Origin: Phoenicibacter sp963592435 | Lineage (GTDB): Bacteria; Actinomycetota; Coriobacteriia; Coriobacteriales; Eggerthellaceae | Assembly: GCA_963592435.1 (NCBI GenBank) | Contig: CAVAWT010000054.1 | Span: 1 to 8,504, forward strand | DNA length: 8,504 bases | Direction: 5' to 3' | Part shown: in pieces, positions 1 to 6,834 of the stretch | Layout: each line of letters opens with the position of its first letter | Position numbering within the stretch: the stretch's first letter is position 1 | Made by a program: the position numbers and the translations under genes | Notes under the pieces: generated by a model | What the model saw: the letters and a program-made list of their open reading frames with translations, nothing else | Databases searched by the model: none | What the model was told of the DNA's origin: nothing

Positions 1-1371
1 ACAACCGATGGCATCCAAACAGACGCGTCAAGTGGAAAACTCGGTGTGTTCACTACGGCATCCAATTCTAACTCGGACACAACAGTCTACGTTGCTCCCA
101 TGAACGACGACGGCACTCCTGCAGAAAACGGGTTTCCGATCAAGGCTCCTGCAGACAGCAGTAGCCTTTTCAGAGGGGACGCGGAAGGAATTGGTTTGAC
201 GACGCTGACAAGCATCGATTGTTCAAACTTGGACACTTCGCAAGTCACTGACGCGAATAACATGTTTCTCAATTGCTCAAACCTAACAAGCCTTGATCTG
301 TCGAATTTCGACACAACAAACATCACGAACATGTCAAACATGTTTGGTGGTTGCACGTCTCTTGCCACACTCGATCTTTCAAGCTTCACCACCACGCTGA
401 GCACTTCGATGGTCGACATGTTTAGCTCATTAACAAGGCTTGAGAGCATCACGTTGGGTAAGAACTTCAGATTTAGTAATGGTAGCTACCTTCTTCCAAC
501 TCCTGACCCTGACATCATTGAAGGAGCTGATGGGAAGTGGTATGACTCAGTGACTGGAAGTGGATACACTTCAAATGAAATGATGTCATATCATGAGAAC
601 CTTGGGGCAACACGAACTTACACAGTAGTATGTCAGATAACTTACACAATTGACTCAAACAAAATGAAGCAGGTTATGGAAGAGGGTCCAGTAGATAGTG
701 CAACGACACTGAAGTTTGTTAAAGGAAACCTTTCAGTGCTTTCTGGAGTCTCAACCTGGGATGATTATGGCATTCAGGCTGAGGGTTCCGGCAAAATTGG
801 CATGTTTTGGTCCTACAGTGATAAGACTGTCTACGTTGCTCCAATAACTCCGGACCTCCATCCTGCAAACAACAGCAACGTGATGTATGCACCTGAAGAT
901 TGCACTAATTTCTTCAGAGGTGACAGCTCAGGCTTAAATCTGACTAAACTGACAACAATCGATTGCTCAAACCTTGACACCTCAAATGTGACGAATGCCT
1001 CTGGCATGTTCTCTGCCAATGCCAATCTCACATCACTTGACCTGTCGAATTTCGACACTTCTAAGGTGACAAACATGAGTGAGATGTTTAATGGTTGCAC
1101 TGCCCTGAGCACCGTAGATCTTGCCAGCTTTAAAACTTTAAGTGTTACTAACATGGCAAAAATGTTCTACAACTGCTCTGAACTCGTGACAATTTATGCA
1201 ACTGATAATTTTGTAACTAGCGCTGTGACTGAAGGCTCTGACATGTTCACTTCTTGCTCCAAACTTAAAGGTGGCAATAACACGGCATATGACATAAGTT
1301 GCGTTGATGTAACTTACGCTCGCATTGACACAGCAGAAACACCTGGTTATTTCACAAAAGCAACCGCATAA
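1..1371 (+). CDS. BspA-like surface protein, DUF285 leucine-rich repeats (5' truncated)
   Basis: The frame is open from base 1, so the true start lies to the left; the GTG at 46 is only an internal valine. The visible 456 residues carry repeats of the BspA/DUF285 (PF03382) type, such as LTSLDLSNFDTTNITNMSNM and LTSLDLSNFDTSKVTNMSEM. There are two tandem modules, roughly residues 4-155 and 255-440. Each starts with a G-I-Q-(x)n-G-K-(L/I)-G segment, then TVYVAP, a FFRGD or LFRGD motif and IDCSNLDTS, followed by the repeats. They are joined by a non-repeat linker. DUF285 proteins are usually secreted or wall-attached and bind host or bacterial surfaces; the export signal would be in the missing part. 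The protein ends at PGYFTKATA with no LPxTG motif or C-terminal membrane helix, so any anchor must be elsewhere. The family call is firm; the ligand is unknown. Confidence 0.9.
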   Translation, partial: TTDGIQTDASSGKLGVFTTASNSNSDTTVYVAPMNDDGTPAENGFPIKAPADSSSLFRGDAEGIGLTTLTSIDCSNLDTSQVTDANNMFLNCSNLTSLDLSNFDTTNITNMSNMFGGCTSLATLDLSSFTTTLSTSMVDMFSSLTRLESITLGKNFRFSNGSYLLPTPDPDIIEGADGKWYDSVTGSGYTSNEMMSYHENLGATRTYTVVCQITYTIDSNKMKQVMEEGPVDSATTLKFVKGNLSVLSGVSTWDDYGIQAEGSGKIGMFWSYSDKTVYVAPITPDLHPANNSNVMYAPEDCTNFFRGDSSGLNLTKLTTIDCSNLDTSNVTNASGMFSANANLTSLDLSNFDTSKVTNMSEMFNGCTALSTVDLASFKTLSVTNMAKMFYNCSELVTIYATDNFVTSAVTEGSDMFTSCSKLKGGNNTAYDISCVDVTYARIDTAETPGYFTKATA

Positions 1372-1405
1372 GTTGCAGTTCTGCTAACATTTTGAGCTAC
1401 TTTTT

Positions 1406-1430
1406 AAAGCCCTCATTCGAGGGCTTTTTT
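1406..1430 (+). terminator. Intrinsic terminator of the BspA-like gene
   Basis: A perfect 9-bp stem AAAGCCCTC / GAGGGCTTT (1406-1414 and 1419-1427) closes an ATTC tetraloop and runs into six Ts (1425-1430). It lies 35 bases after the stop codon and separates the surface-protein gene from the repeat-ATPase unit. Confidence 0.9.
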
Positions 1431-1458
1431 ATGTAATTTTTTCATTTCGTATCCCTTC

Positions 1459-1550
1459 TCATGGTGTCAGACATCTTTTTTGTGCGAGATTCATGGGGTC
1501 AGACCCTTTGTACGCTGGTGAAATTCATGGTGTCAGACATCTTTAAAAGT
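1459..1550. repeat. Upstream array of 32-34 bp GTCAGAC units
   Basis: Three imperfect tandem units start with TCATGG at 1459, 1491 and 1525, a period of 32 then 34 bases. All carry the core GTCAGAC (1466, 1498, 1532). The outer two read GGTGTCAGACATCTT; the middle one reads GGGGTCAGACCC, a near-perfect palindrome. The stretch 1491-1550 recurs as a direct repeat at 3034-3093 with 56 of 60 bases identical (mismatches at 1494, 1507, 1529 and 1544). Short palindromes of this kind recall REP-type elements moved by RAYT transposases, but no transposase is in the window, so this is a comparison and not an identification. Confidence 0.85.
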
Positions 1551-1556
1551 AGTAAC

Positions 1557-1585
1557 TTGCATTACTGACTCGTAAGTAGTATACT
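1557..1585 (+). promoter_or_regulatory. Promoter of the ATPase gene
   Basis: A TTGCAT -35 box (1557-1562) and a TATACT -10 box (1580-1585) are separated by 17 bases, close to the sigma-70 consensus. The promoter lies just inside the upstream repeat, so the repeat-bracketed unit carries its own promoter. A ribosome-binding site AAGGGAG (1611-1617) sits 4 bases before the ATG at 1622. Confidence 0.7.
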
Positions 1586-1596
1586 CATAAGTCAGT
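1564..1596. promoter_or_regulatory. Inverted repeat over the ATPase -10 box (possible operator)
   Basis: The arms ACTGACT (1564-1570) and AGTCAGT (1590-1596) are perfect reverse complements 19 bases apart. Between them is an 8-bp palindrome AGTATACT (1578-1585) that includes the -10 box. The position would let a bound protein block RNA polymerase. The binding protein is unknown. Confidence 0.5.
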
Positions 1597-1621
1597 TATC
1601 CTTTAGACGTAAGGGAGCAAA

Positions 1622-3028
1622 ATGTTTGTTGCAAGAGAAGAAGAGCTCGAAACGTTGCGTGCGATGTATGACAAAAACAGCTTTCAGCTGGCAGTCGTTT
1701 ATGGCAGAAGGCGTGTGGGAAAAACTGCACTGTTAGAAAAATTGTCAGAGGAAATTCCGACGCTGTTCTTTACAGCACGAGAACAAAGTTCAAAGAACAA
1801 TTTACGTGATTTTTCTGTTGAAATTCGAAATTTTTTTGACCTTCCTTCTTCGATGTCAACTTTTGAGACGTGGGGAGATGCTTTTTCTTTTATTGCAGAG
1901 ATGTCTTCTTCGCTTACGAAGCCATTGCTGTTTGTTTTTGACGAGTTTCCATATGCCGCAGCAACTGATGCTTCGTTGCCTTCAACATTGCAAGTGGCAA
2001 TTGATCACGAGTTTAAGAAGACAAACATGTTGATGGTGCTTTGCGGAAGCAACGAGGGGTTTATGGAGAGCAAAGTTCTTGGGCGTAAAAGTCCGCTTTA
2101 TGGCAGAAGAAACGCACAAATTAGATTGAAGCCCTTTGATTGTTTTGATGCCGCGAAGATGTTGCCACAGGCAAAACCTGAGGATATAGTCCGATATTAT
2201 GCAACTTTTGGCGGAACGCCATATTATTTAGCACAAATTGACACCACTTTGACATACGAAGAAAACGTTATGCATTTGTTCTTTAACATGTATGGTTTGC
2301 TTTACGAGGAACCTCTCATGTTTTTACGGCAAGAACTGAGAGAGCCAGCACTTTATAATTCAATTTTGGGAGCAATTGCTTCTGGTAAAACGAAACCTAA
2401 ACAAATCGCAGAGAGTGCGGGTGTTCCGCTCAATTCAGTTGCGAAATATCTAAAAACGTTAGAAGCTTTAGGGATTGTTGAGAAAGTTGTTCCTTTTTCC
2501 GAAAATCCAACAAAGTCAAGACGCGGAATATATAAGGTAAAAGACCCGCTATTTGCTTATTGGTACCGTTTTGTTTCGCCAAACGTAGGTGCGATTGAAA
2601 GTGGAGCTGGATCACAAGTCGCTCAGGCTGTTGCTTTTGGCGACTCCCTTTCGACGTATGTGGGCATGCAATTTGAAAACATTTGCTTGCAATGGATTGT
2701 GAGGCAAAACAGGCTAGGGAAACTTGGCTTTCTAGCGTCTTCATTTGGAAAGTGGTGGGGAAGTGATCCTGGGATCAGAGAAGAGGTTGACATCGACGTT
2801 GTTGCAGGAAACAAGCAAACGGGCGAAGCTTTGTTTTGCGAATGCAAGTGGAGAAATTTTTTCGATGAAACAAAAGCACTTGAAGTTTTGGAGCACAGGT
2901 CGACGCTTGTTCAGGGCTATTCAACAAAGGGCTATATCCTTTTTTCGAAGAATCCAGTCAGCACAACAACAAGGGACAAATTCAAGTCAAGGACCGATGT
3001 GTGCTTCGTGTCTGCAGAAGATTTTTAA
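1622..3028 (+). CDS. AAA-type ATPase with C-terminal DUF234 / PD-(D/E)XK-like domain
   Basis: This 468-residue protein has the layout of the bacterial/archaeal 'ATP-binding protein, DUF234' family (PF01637 + PF03008). The Walker A motif is GRRRVGKT (28-35) and the Walker B motif is LLFVFDEF (102-109, D107-E108). A sensor-like segment LMVLCGSNEGFM follows (137-148). Residues about 245-300 form a winged-helix region (PKQIAESAGVPLNSVAKYLK). The C-terminal part keeps a nuclease-fold pattern, EVDIDVV with D391, then E407-C-K409 in FCECKW, as in PD-(D/E)XK enzymes. The cellular role of the family is not established; NTP-driven DNA handling is inferred from the domains. The start is fixed by a strong ribosome-binding site. 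It is monocistronic, with its own promoter, and lies between 60-bp direct repeats, the second beginning 5 bases after its stop. No clear terminator follows it. Confidence 0.88.
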   Translation: MFVAREEELETLRAMYDKNSFQLAVVYGRRRVGKTALLEKLSEEIPTLFFTAREQSSKNNLRDFSVEIRNFFDLPSSMSTFETWGDAFSFIAEMSSSLTKPLLFVFDEFPYAAATDASLPSTLQVAIDHEFKKTNMLMVLCGSNEGFMESKVLGRKSPLYGRRNAQIRLKPFDCFDAAKMLPQAKPEDIVRYYATFGGTPYYLAQIDTTLTYEENVMHLFFNMYGLLYEEPLMFLRQELREPALYNSILGAIASGKTKPKQIAESAGVPLNSVAKYLKTLEALGIVEKVVPFSENPTKSRRGIYKVKDPLFAYWYRFVSPNVGAIESGAGSQVAQAVAFGDSLSTYVGMQFENICLQWIVRQNRLGKLGFLASSFGKWWGSDPGIREEVDIDVVAGNKQTGEALFCECKWRNFFDETKALEVLEHRSTLVQGYSTKGYILFSKNPVSTTTRDKFKSRTDVCFVSAEDF

Positions 3029-3033
3029 CCTAA

Positions 3034-3093
3034 TCAAGGGGTCAGACCCCTTGTACGCTGGTGAAATTCATCGTGTCAGACATCTTGAAAAGT
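3034..3093. repeat. Downstream copy of the GTCAGAC direct repeat
   Basis: This 60-base copy of 1491-1550 differs at four positions. It contains two units with GTCAGAC cores at 3041 and 3075, again 34 bases apart. The first unit holds the perfect arms GGGGTC/GACCCC around a central A (3038-3050). It is in the same orientation as the upstream copy, so recombination between the two would remove 1543 bp containing the whole ATPase gene and its promoter. Confidence 0.85.
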
Positions 3094-3200
3094 TTGCGTT
3101 TTGTATAAGGATTTTGGTTATGAAGCTTAAAAGTGCCGCATATCAAGAAAACAGGTGGCAAACATCAATGGCAGCCATGAGCGCCATGAGATAGAATGAT

Positions 3201-3206
3201 AGGTGA
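3201..3206 (+). promoter_or_regulatory. Ribosome-binding site that sets the glycosyltransferase start
   Basis: AGGTGA matches the 16S rRNA 3' end and lies 5 bases before the ATG at 3212. It overlaps the alternative GTG at 3203, which has no Shine-Dalgarno sequence of its own. The ATG is therefore preferred, giving 806 residues instead of 809. I see no convincing promoter between 3094 and 3200. Confidence 0.7.
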
Positions 3207-3211
3207 CTAAA

Positions 3212-5632
3212 ATGAATGAACAGGTAAACAAACGAGAAACTGCAAGCGAGCGCTTTAAAAGATTCTGGGATGCCAATCACAAGAAGAATCAGATTCAAAA
3301 TACCAATGAATTTTTAAAGCCTGAGATTTCCGATTTGCATATTGTGATCGATAAATCGCCATATGGCACCTATACTACTCTTTTAATAGCTATTAAAAAT
3401 ATACCCGTATATAACCAGAAAGTTCCAAGATATGCATTCTTCTATTCTTTTGAGGAAGTGTCAGCGGATTTAGATCTCATAGGTCAACGACCAGTATTTT
3501 ATCCTCAGGTAGTTATCCCTCGTGGCAAGCGTGGCAAATTCGCAGAGTTTTATATCCAATTATATGATGAGGGGAAGGATTTTTACCTAACTGTTGTTGA
3601 TGTGATTGCTGAAAAGGTGATTTATCAGACGGTAGTTTCGCATAGCACAATCGAAAGATTAAGGCAGGCTAAGCGTCTTTCCTTACGGACTTCGCGTGAA
3701 TTTTTTCAAAAGAAGTTGCAGCCTATCACAACGGCTGATCGATTAATGATTGAGTCATATAAAAACTACAACTTAGATGGGGAGAAAAAAGACTACTATT
3801 CTGTTTCTTTCGCGTGCAACAATGCATGCAACAAGGAAAATTTTAAAATTGTCCTTACAAAATTCTATAAAGATGAAAGTAGGAATAGTTTTTACAAATC
3901 AATAGCGTTCGATGAAGCGCGCACTCTTGACATAAGTAAGAAAGTGCAAATTCTACATAAATATGTAAAGAATAGACGAGGCTACATTGTTTTTTCGACG
4001 CCAACTGTGGATAAAAAGAAGTGCCCATTCTATATTAATGTGATTGACAGCTTTAACGGACGGTTCTTTGCTCGGGCTTGCACAGAATTTCACTTTGACG
4101 ACGTACTGGATGATAATTTTTGCGAGGAATCGATTTTCAACGACCACAAAATTTATCAGCGGTGGCTTAAGCAACACGAGGCTTTGCAGGTTGAATTAGT
4201 TGAGCAAAGGGAAGCGATTTTTGAAACTCCAACCAAGTTTAGTATTGTTGTTACAGTAGACGGCAAGAATGTTAAATATCTTGAAGAAACGGTTGAATCT
4301 GTTCTGTCTCAAACATATCGAGATTATGAGGTAATTGTTGCGAGCAGTTTGTCTGAAAATTGCGACTATTGGGGTTATTTAAGTGACTTAGAGAACCTAG
4401 ATGATAAGGTGAAATTATTGGATGGTGGTGAAAAGTCAAGTCGCACAACTTGCTACTTCGAAGGAGGACATTATGCAACTGGAGATTATATTGTTTTCCT
4501 TAAAAGTGGCGATGAGTTAACTGAAAATGCGCTGTTTGAGTTTAAGAAAAAGATTGATGAATGTGAAAATGATGTTGATTTATTGTATTGTGATGAAGAT
4601 GAAATAACAGAGAAGGGTTTCTTCCATCCTTCGTTTAATGCTTGGGATGTAGTCGCAAGGCTGACAAAAAATTATAACAATTCTCTTTTTGCTGTCTCAA
4701 GGAAAGCCTTTGCGCAAGTTGAATGCCAAAATTCAAACATCGATGGAGCTGAGAATTATTATTGTATGCTCCAATGCAAACATTCGATTGCTGGGGTGGA
4801 TAAAGTGTTATGTCATCGGCATTACATTGAGAGAACAAAGGAATTTGACAAAAATGGACTATTTGTTCTTAATGATTACCTGCACGAAAATGATTTTCCA
4901 GCAAAAGCAAAATTAAGTGATTATGCAGGTATTTATAATCTCAAATGGAAGAAATTTTCAAAGAATAATCATCTAGTTGTGATTGTTAACAATTGTGATG
5001 TTGCAGTTGAGGATAAAATTGCAGAATGGGACAGGTGTGGCTGGCTGTATTCGTTGAATACGTCAAACCCAAGAAAGATTCTCAACTGCATCCAAGAAAC
5101 ATGCAACGGTTTAACTTTGTATCTTGAAAATGTGCTAGATATAGACCTTAAGGAGCTGGAGAGGTTCACGCGTGAGGCTTATTGGGGAGGAGGCACTGTT
5201 GTTCCTAAGCTAACTAAGCCTTCAAAGCTGATTTTAAACACTGGGATAATTACGCAAGGACCTGAGTATATTGGCTATATTGATGGGGGTCGCTTCACTT
5301 TTGAAGAGGGTTTGGATTACGGCTTAAAGCATGCGAAGACTGAGGATTGTGTGTTTCGGAATTGTATGCTGTTAAGGGGGTATGATGTCAAAAACATGCG
5401 TTTAGATAAAAAGAAAATCGTAACACCTGGATTTATTATGGTTGACCCCACATGGGACGTTACGATTTTTGAGGATGGGACGAAAGACAAGCGTTTTGTC
5501 ACTGAGTCATACATTCAAATGAGGTGCAATAACGGAGGAGACAATTTTCTCAGCTGGCAGTTAGCGGAAAATCATGTAAATGCGTGGAGGAACCCTTTAA
5601 ATGGACAGTTGTTCACAAACAGGTTTTACTGA
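3212..5632 (+). CDS. Large GT2-type glycosyltransferase with degenerate active site
   Basis: This 806-residue protein (ATG numbering) has no signal peptide or obvious membrane helix. Residues about 1-315 form an N-terminal region, probably beta-rich, that I do not recognise. A linker, IYQRWLKQHEALQ, precedes a GT-A domain at about 342-540. This begins KFSIVVTVDG, continues with ETVESVLSQTYRDYEVIV and ends with the family-typical YCDEDEIT (D461-E462-D463). Residues about 586-690 (LVVIVNN, then GLTLYLENVLDID, then YWGGGTVVPKL) look like a second, shortened GT-A unit. Family-2 enzymes of this build usually make surface polysaccharides (rhamnan or teichoic-acid-like) from nucleotide sugars in the cytoplasm. 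Oddly, the usual flD-x-DD metal site reads FLKSGDE and the usual DDGST reads ASSLSEN, so activity is doubtful. The gene stands alone, with no other glycan gene in view. Confidence 0.8.
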   Translation: MNEQVNKRETASERFKRFWDANHKKNQIQNTNEFLKPEISDLHIVIDKSPYGTYTTLLIAIKNIPVYNQKVPRYAFFYSFEEVSADLDLIGQRPVFYPQVVIPRGKRGKFAEFYIQLYDEGKDFYLTVVDVIAEKVIYQTVVSHSTIERLRQAKRLSLRTSREFFQKKLQPITTADRLMIESYKNYNLDGEKKDYYSVSFACNNACNKENFKIVLTKFYKDESRNSFYKSIAFDEARTLDISKKVQILHKYVKNRRGYIVFSTPTVDKKKCPFYINVIDSFNGRFFARACTEFHFDDVLDDNFCEESIFNDHKIYQRWLKQHEALQVELVEQREAIFETPTKFSIVVTVDGKNVKYLEETVESVLSQTYRDYEVIVASSLSENCDYWGYLSDLENLDDKVKLLDGGEKSSRTTCYFEGGHYATGDYIVFLKSGDELTENALFEFKKKIDECENDVDLLYCDEDEITEKGFFHPSFNAWDVVARLTKNYNNSLFAVSRKAFAQVECQNSNIDGAENYYCMLQCKHSIAGVDKVLCHRHYIERTKEFDKNGLFVLNDYLHENDFPAKAKLSDYAGIYNLKWKKFSKNNHLVVIVNNCDVAVEDKIAEWDRCGWLYSLNTSNPRKILNCIQETCNGLTLYLENVLDIDLKELERFTREAYWGGGTVVPKLTKPSKLILNTGIITQGPEYIGYIDGGRFTFEEGLDYGLKHAKTEDCVFRNCMLLRGYDVKNMRLDKKKIVTPGFIMVDPTWDVTIFEDGTKDKRFVTESYIQMRCNNGGDNFLSWQLAENHVNAWRNPLNGQLFTNRFY

Positions 5633-5678
5633 GATAAACTATTGTTGCCATGATTGAAAATGCTTTATTCACTGGTAA

Positions 5679-5813
5679 AACATTCATGGCGACCATGCGT
5701 TATTTCGCATTGAAATCAAAAACGGCGCAAGTTATTACGAAAAGAATCTGCAAAAGGCAATTGAGCCGCAAACCGAAGCACGTGATTTCCTTGATTCAGT
5801 GATTTATGAATGA
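5679..5813 (+). pseudogene. Possible remnant of a small gene (unrecognised)
   Basis: An open frame without its own start follows a stop at 5676-5678. It reads as natural-looking protein: HGDHALFRIEIKNG, then YYEKNLQKAIEPQTEARDF, ending in DSVIYE with a TGA at 5811. One base missing from the A-run at 5677-5680 would join it to an upstream ATG at 5650 (MIENALFTGK) and give a protein of about 54 residues. There is no ribosome-binding site before that ATG. I do not recognise the family. It could also be chance reading of non-coding DNA. Confidence 0.3.
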
Positions 5814-6036
5814 AGGTGCTAATCTGGCATGACGCCATAATTGAAATATGCTCTATGCTCGGAAATATTCATTTAAGTTCCGAATTTTACAGCCAACCTC
5901 ACCATTATAAGATAATAACTTCACGCTTGAAACCGAACTTCTGCGTGAGCCTTGCTTCGTTGAAAGGCGCGCTTGCAATCAAAGTAAGGTAAGTTTTCTG
6001 AGTGGATAACAGGGAGGAAGGTCCTTCCTGAGGGGT

Positions 6037-6060
6037 TTTCTGTATGGCAGAAATTTTCTT
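6037..6060 (+). terminator. Weak AT-rich hairpin followed by a T-rich run
   Basis: TTTCTG (6037-6042) and CAGAAA (6048-6053) pair around TATGG and are followed by TTTTCTT. The stem is short and AT-rich, so termination would be inefficient. It sits in the gene-poor interval with no clear gene before it on the plus strand. Confidence 0.25.
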
Positions 6061-6198
6061 TTACGCAACCTTAGAAACATTAACGTTTAACAAATTACGA
6101 ATTACTTTAAACTCTGAACAATAATCTCGCAACCGTAACATGTCTAATGTGCAAATGAATCCTATTTTCAAAGCATAGTCCACTCACGGAAAAGATGT

Positions 6199-6705
6199 TT
6201 ACAACTCAACTTCAAAGGGGATAGTTTGATTGCAAGTGTCAATCTTTAATTGTAGGTCGTAAATTTCATCCTCCAGTTTTTTGTAGTCTTCACGCGTTTG
6301 CTTTACATTATAGTTTGCGTACTCAAATTCAATGGAGTCCTTCAAATAGGAAGCACCGAGACGCGTCACTGGGTTCTTCTTGCGAAGGCGTGCTAGGCGC
6401 ATGTGTTCGTTAGACATCTGAGCGAGCAAGATCAGAGCTTCGTCGATTGTCATGTTCGTGTCATCAAGCGTTGTGGTCATGTTAAACTTATGAATTGCAT
6501 GGCGAATTTTGCGCTCTTTTTTGTCAATTTCTCTAAGTTGAGAAGAGGTTTTGTCATAATCGTATTCAGGAATTTCTGGTTCTTCATTTTTGTAACACCT
6601 GTAAGTGCAGTCTTCTGATTCCTGCTTAAGCAGCATCATTTTGTCATCAGCCAACTTTTTTAACAATTTGTTAGCGGAAGCTGAAGTGAAACTTTGTTTT
6701 GCCAT
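6199..6705 (-). CDS. Coiled-coil protein, DIP1984/septicolysin-like (tentative)
   Basis: This is a 168-residue cytoplasmic protein with no signal peptide or membrane segment. Long charged helices likely to form coiled coils occupy about residues 54-75, 96-112 and 132-157. A central conserved-looking core reads KIRHAIHKFNMTTTL (66-80), then MTIDEALILLAQM (85-97) and a basic stretch RLARLRKK. This order, a charged helix, an N-x-T-T segment, T-(I/L)-x-EAL and another helix, resembles the DIP1984/septicolysin-like family, which has no established function. The start ATG has GAAAGGT eight bases upstream (6714-6720). It is transcribed divergently from the metallophosphoesterase gene, and the shared 177-bp region holds two inverted repeats. 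The gene is real; the family assignment is moderate. Confidence 0.7.
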   Translation of the reverse strand: MAKQSFTSASANKLLKKLADDKMMLLKQESEDCTYRCYKNEEPEIPEYDYDKTSSQLREIDKKERKIRHAIHKFNMTTTLDDTNMTIDEALILLAQMSNEHMRLARLRKKNPVTRLGASYLKDSIEFEYANYNVKQTREDYKKLEDEIYDLQLKIDTCNQTIPFEVEL

Positions 6706-6744
6706 TTCTCTTTACCTTTCTCTTCATTTCAAAGCGTGATTCTC

Positions 6745-6772
6745 ATGTTACTTTCTACAATTTAAAAGTCAA
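6745..6772 (-). promoter_or_regulatory. Candidate promoter of the minus-strand gene
   Basis: On the minus strand a TTGACT -35 box (6767-6772) and a TAACAT -10-like box (6745-6750) are 16 bases apart. The -35 is good and the -10 weak, which would suit an activator-dependent promoter. The inverted repeat at 6787-6814 is centred about 62 bases upstream of the predicted start of transcription. Confidence 0.4.
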
Positions 6773-6786
6773 TGAATAAAATTGCG

Positions 6787-6814
6787 AAATGACCCAAGAA
6801 TTTTTAGGTCATTT
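6787..6814. promoter_or_regulatory. Candidate WYL-regulator operator, divergent region
   Basis: A perfect 8-bp inverted repeat, AAATGACC (6787-6794) and GGTCATTT (6807-6814), encloses an AT-rich centre. Its form AATGAC-N14-GTCATT is identical in arm sequence and spacing to the repeat over the -10 box of the WYL regulator gene (7378-7409), and both centres contain AATTTT. Over the 32 aligned bases 22 match. Binding by the WYL protein is inferred. Confidence 0.6.
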
Positions 6815-6834
6815 AAGGCGCTCGATTTTTTAAG

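Larger units (their letters stand above)
5633..6198. other. Gene-poor interval with possible gene remnants
   Basis: These 566 bases lie between the glycosyltransferase and the converging minus-strand gene. No intact gene is convincing. There is a protein-like fragment at 5679-5813 (listed separately) and a short 15-base odd palindrome at 6015-6029 (AGGAA/TTCCT arms around GGTCC). An AT-rich hairpin lies at 6037-6053. The rest shows only short, mutually overlapping frames on both strands. Decayed coding DNA is the simplest reading. Confidence 0.5.

Noticed and set aside
87..1154. Two minus-strand frames of 121 and 107 codons (87-452 and 831-1154) that resemble each other
   Set aside because: They are antisense to the two BspA modules and resemble each other only because the modules are duplicates; no ribosome-binding site supports them.
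3038..3050. GGGGTCAGACCCC as a terminator for the ATPase gene
   Set aside because: The palindrome leaves no proper loop and is followed by only two Ts; it is part of the direct repeat, which also occurs upstream of the gene.
1459..3093. A CRISPR array, suggested by the spaced GTCAGAC repeats
   Set aside because: There are too few units, the sequence between cores is itself repeated and not unique spacer, and no cas gene is present.
2745..3194. A 149-codon plus-strand frame overlapping the end of the ATPase gene
   Set aside because: It lies mostly inside the ATPase gene in another frame and runs through the direct repeat; composition and content are not protein-like.
3120..3194. A 24-codon frame starting at the ATG at 3120 upstream of the glycosyltransferase
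   Set aside because: Short, no clear ribosome-binding site, and no resemblance to a known leader peptide.
5810..5992. A 60-codon frame whose ATG overlaps the TGA of the 5679-5813 fragment (ATGA)
   Set aside because: The overlap recalls translational coupling, but the sequence is not convincing, there is no ribosome-binding site, and other frames over 5911-6000 look equally good.
6061..6141. A 26-codon minus-strand frame (MLRLRDYCSEF...) after the coiled-coil gene
   Set aside because: Too short, with no ribosome-binding site or supporting context.
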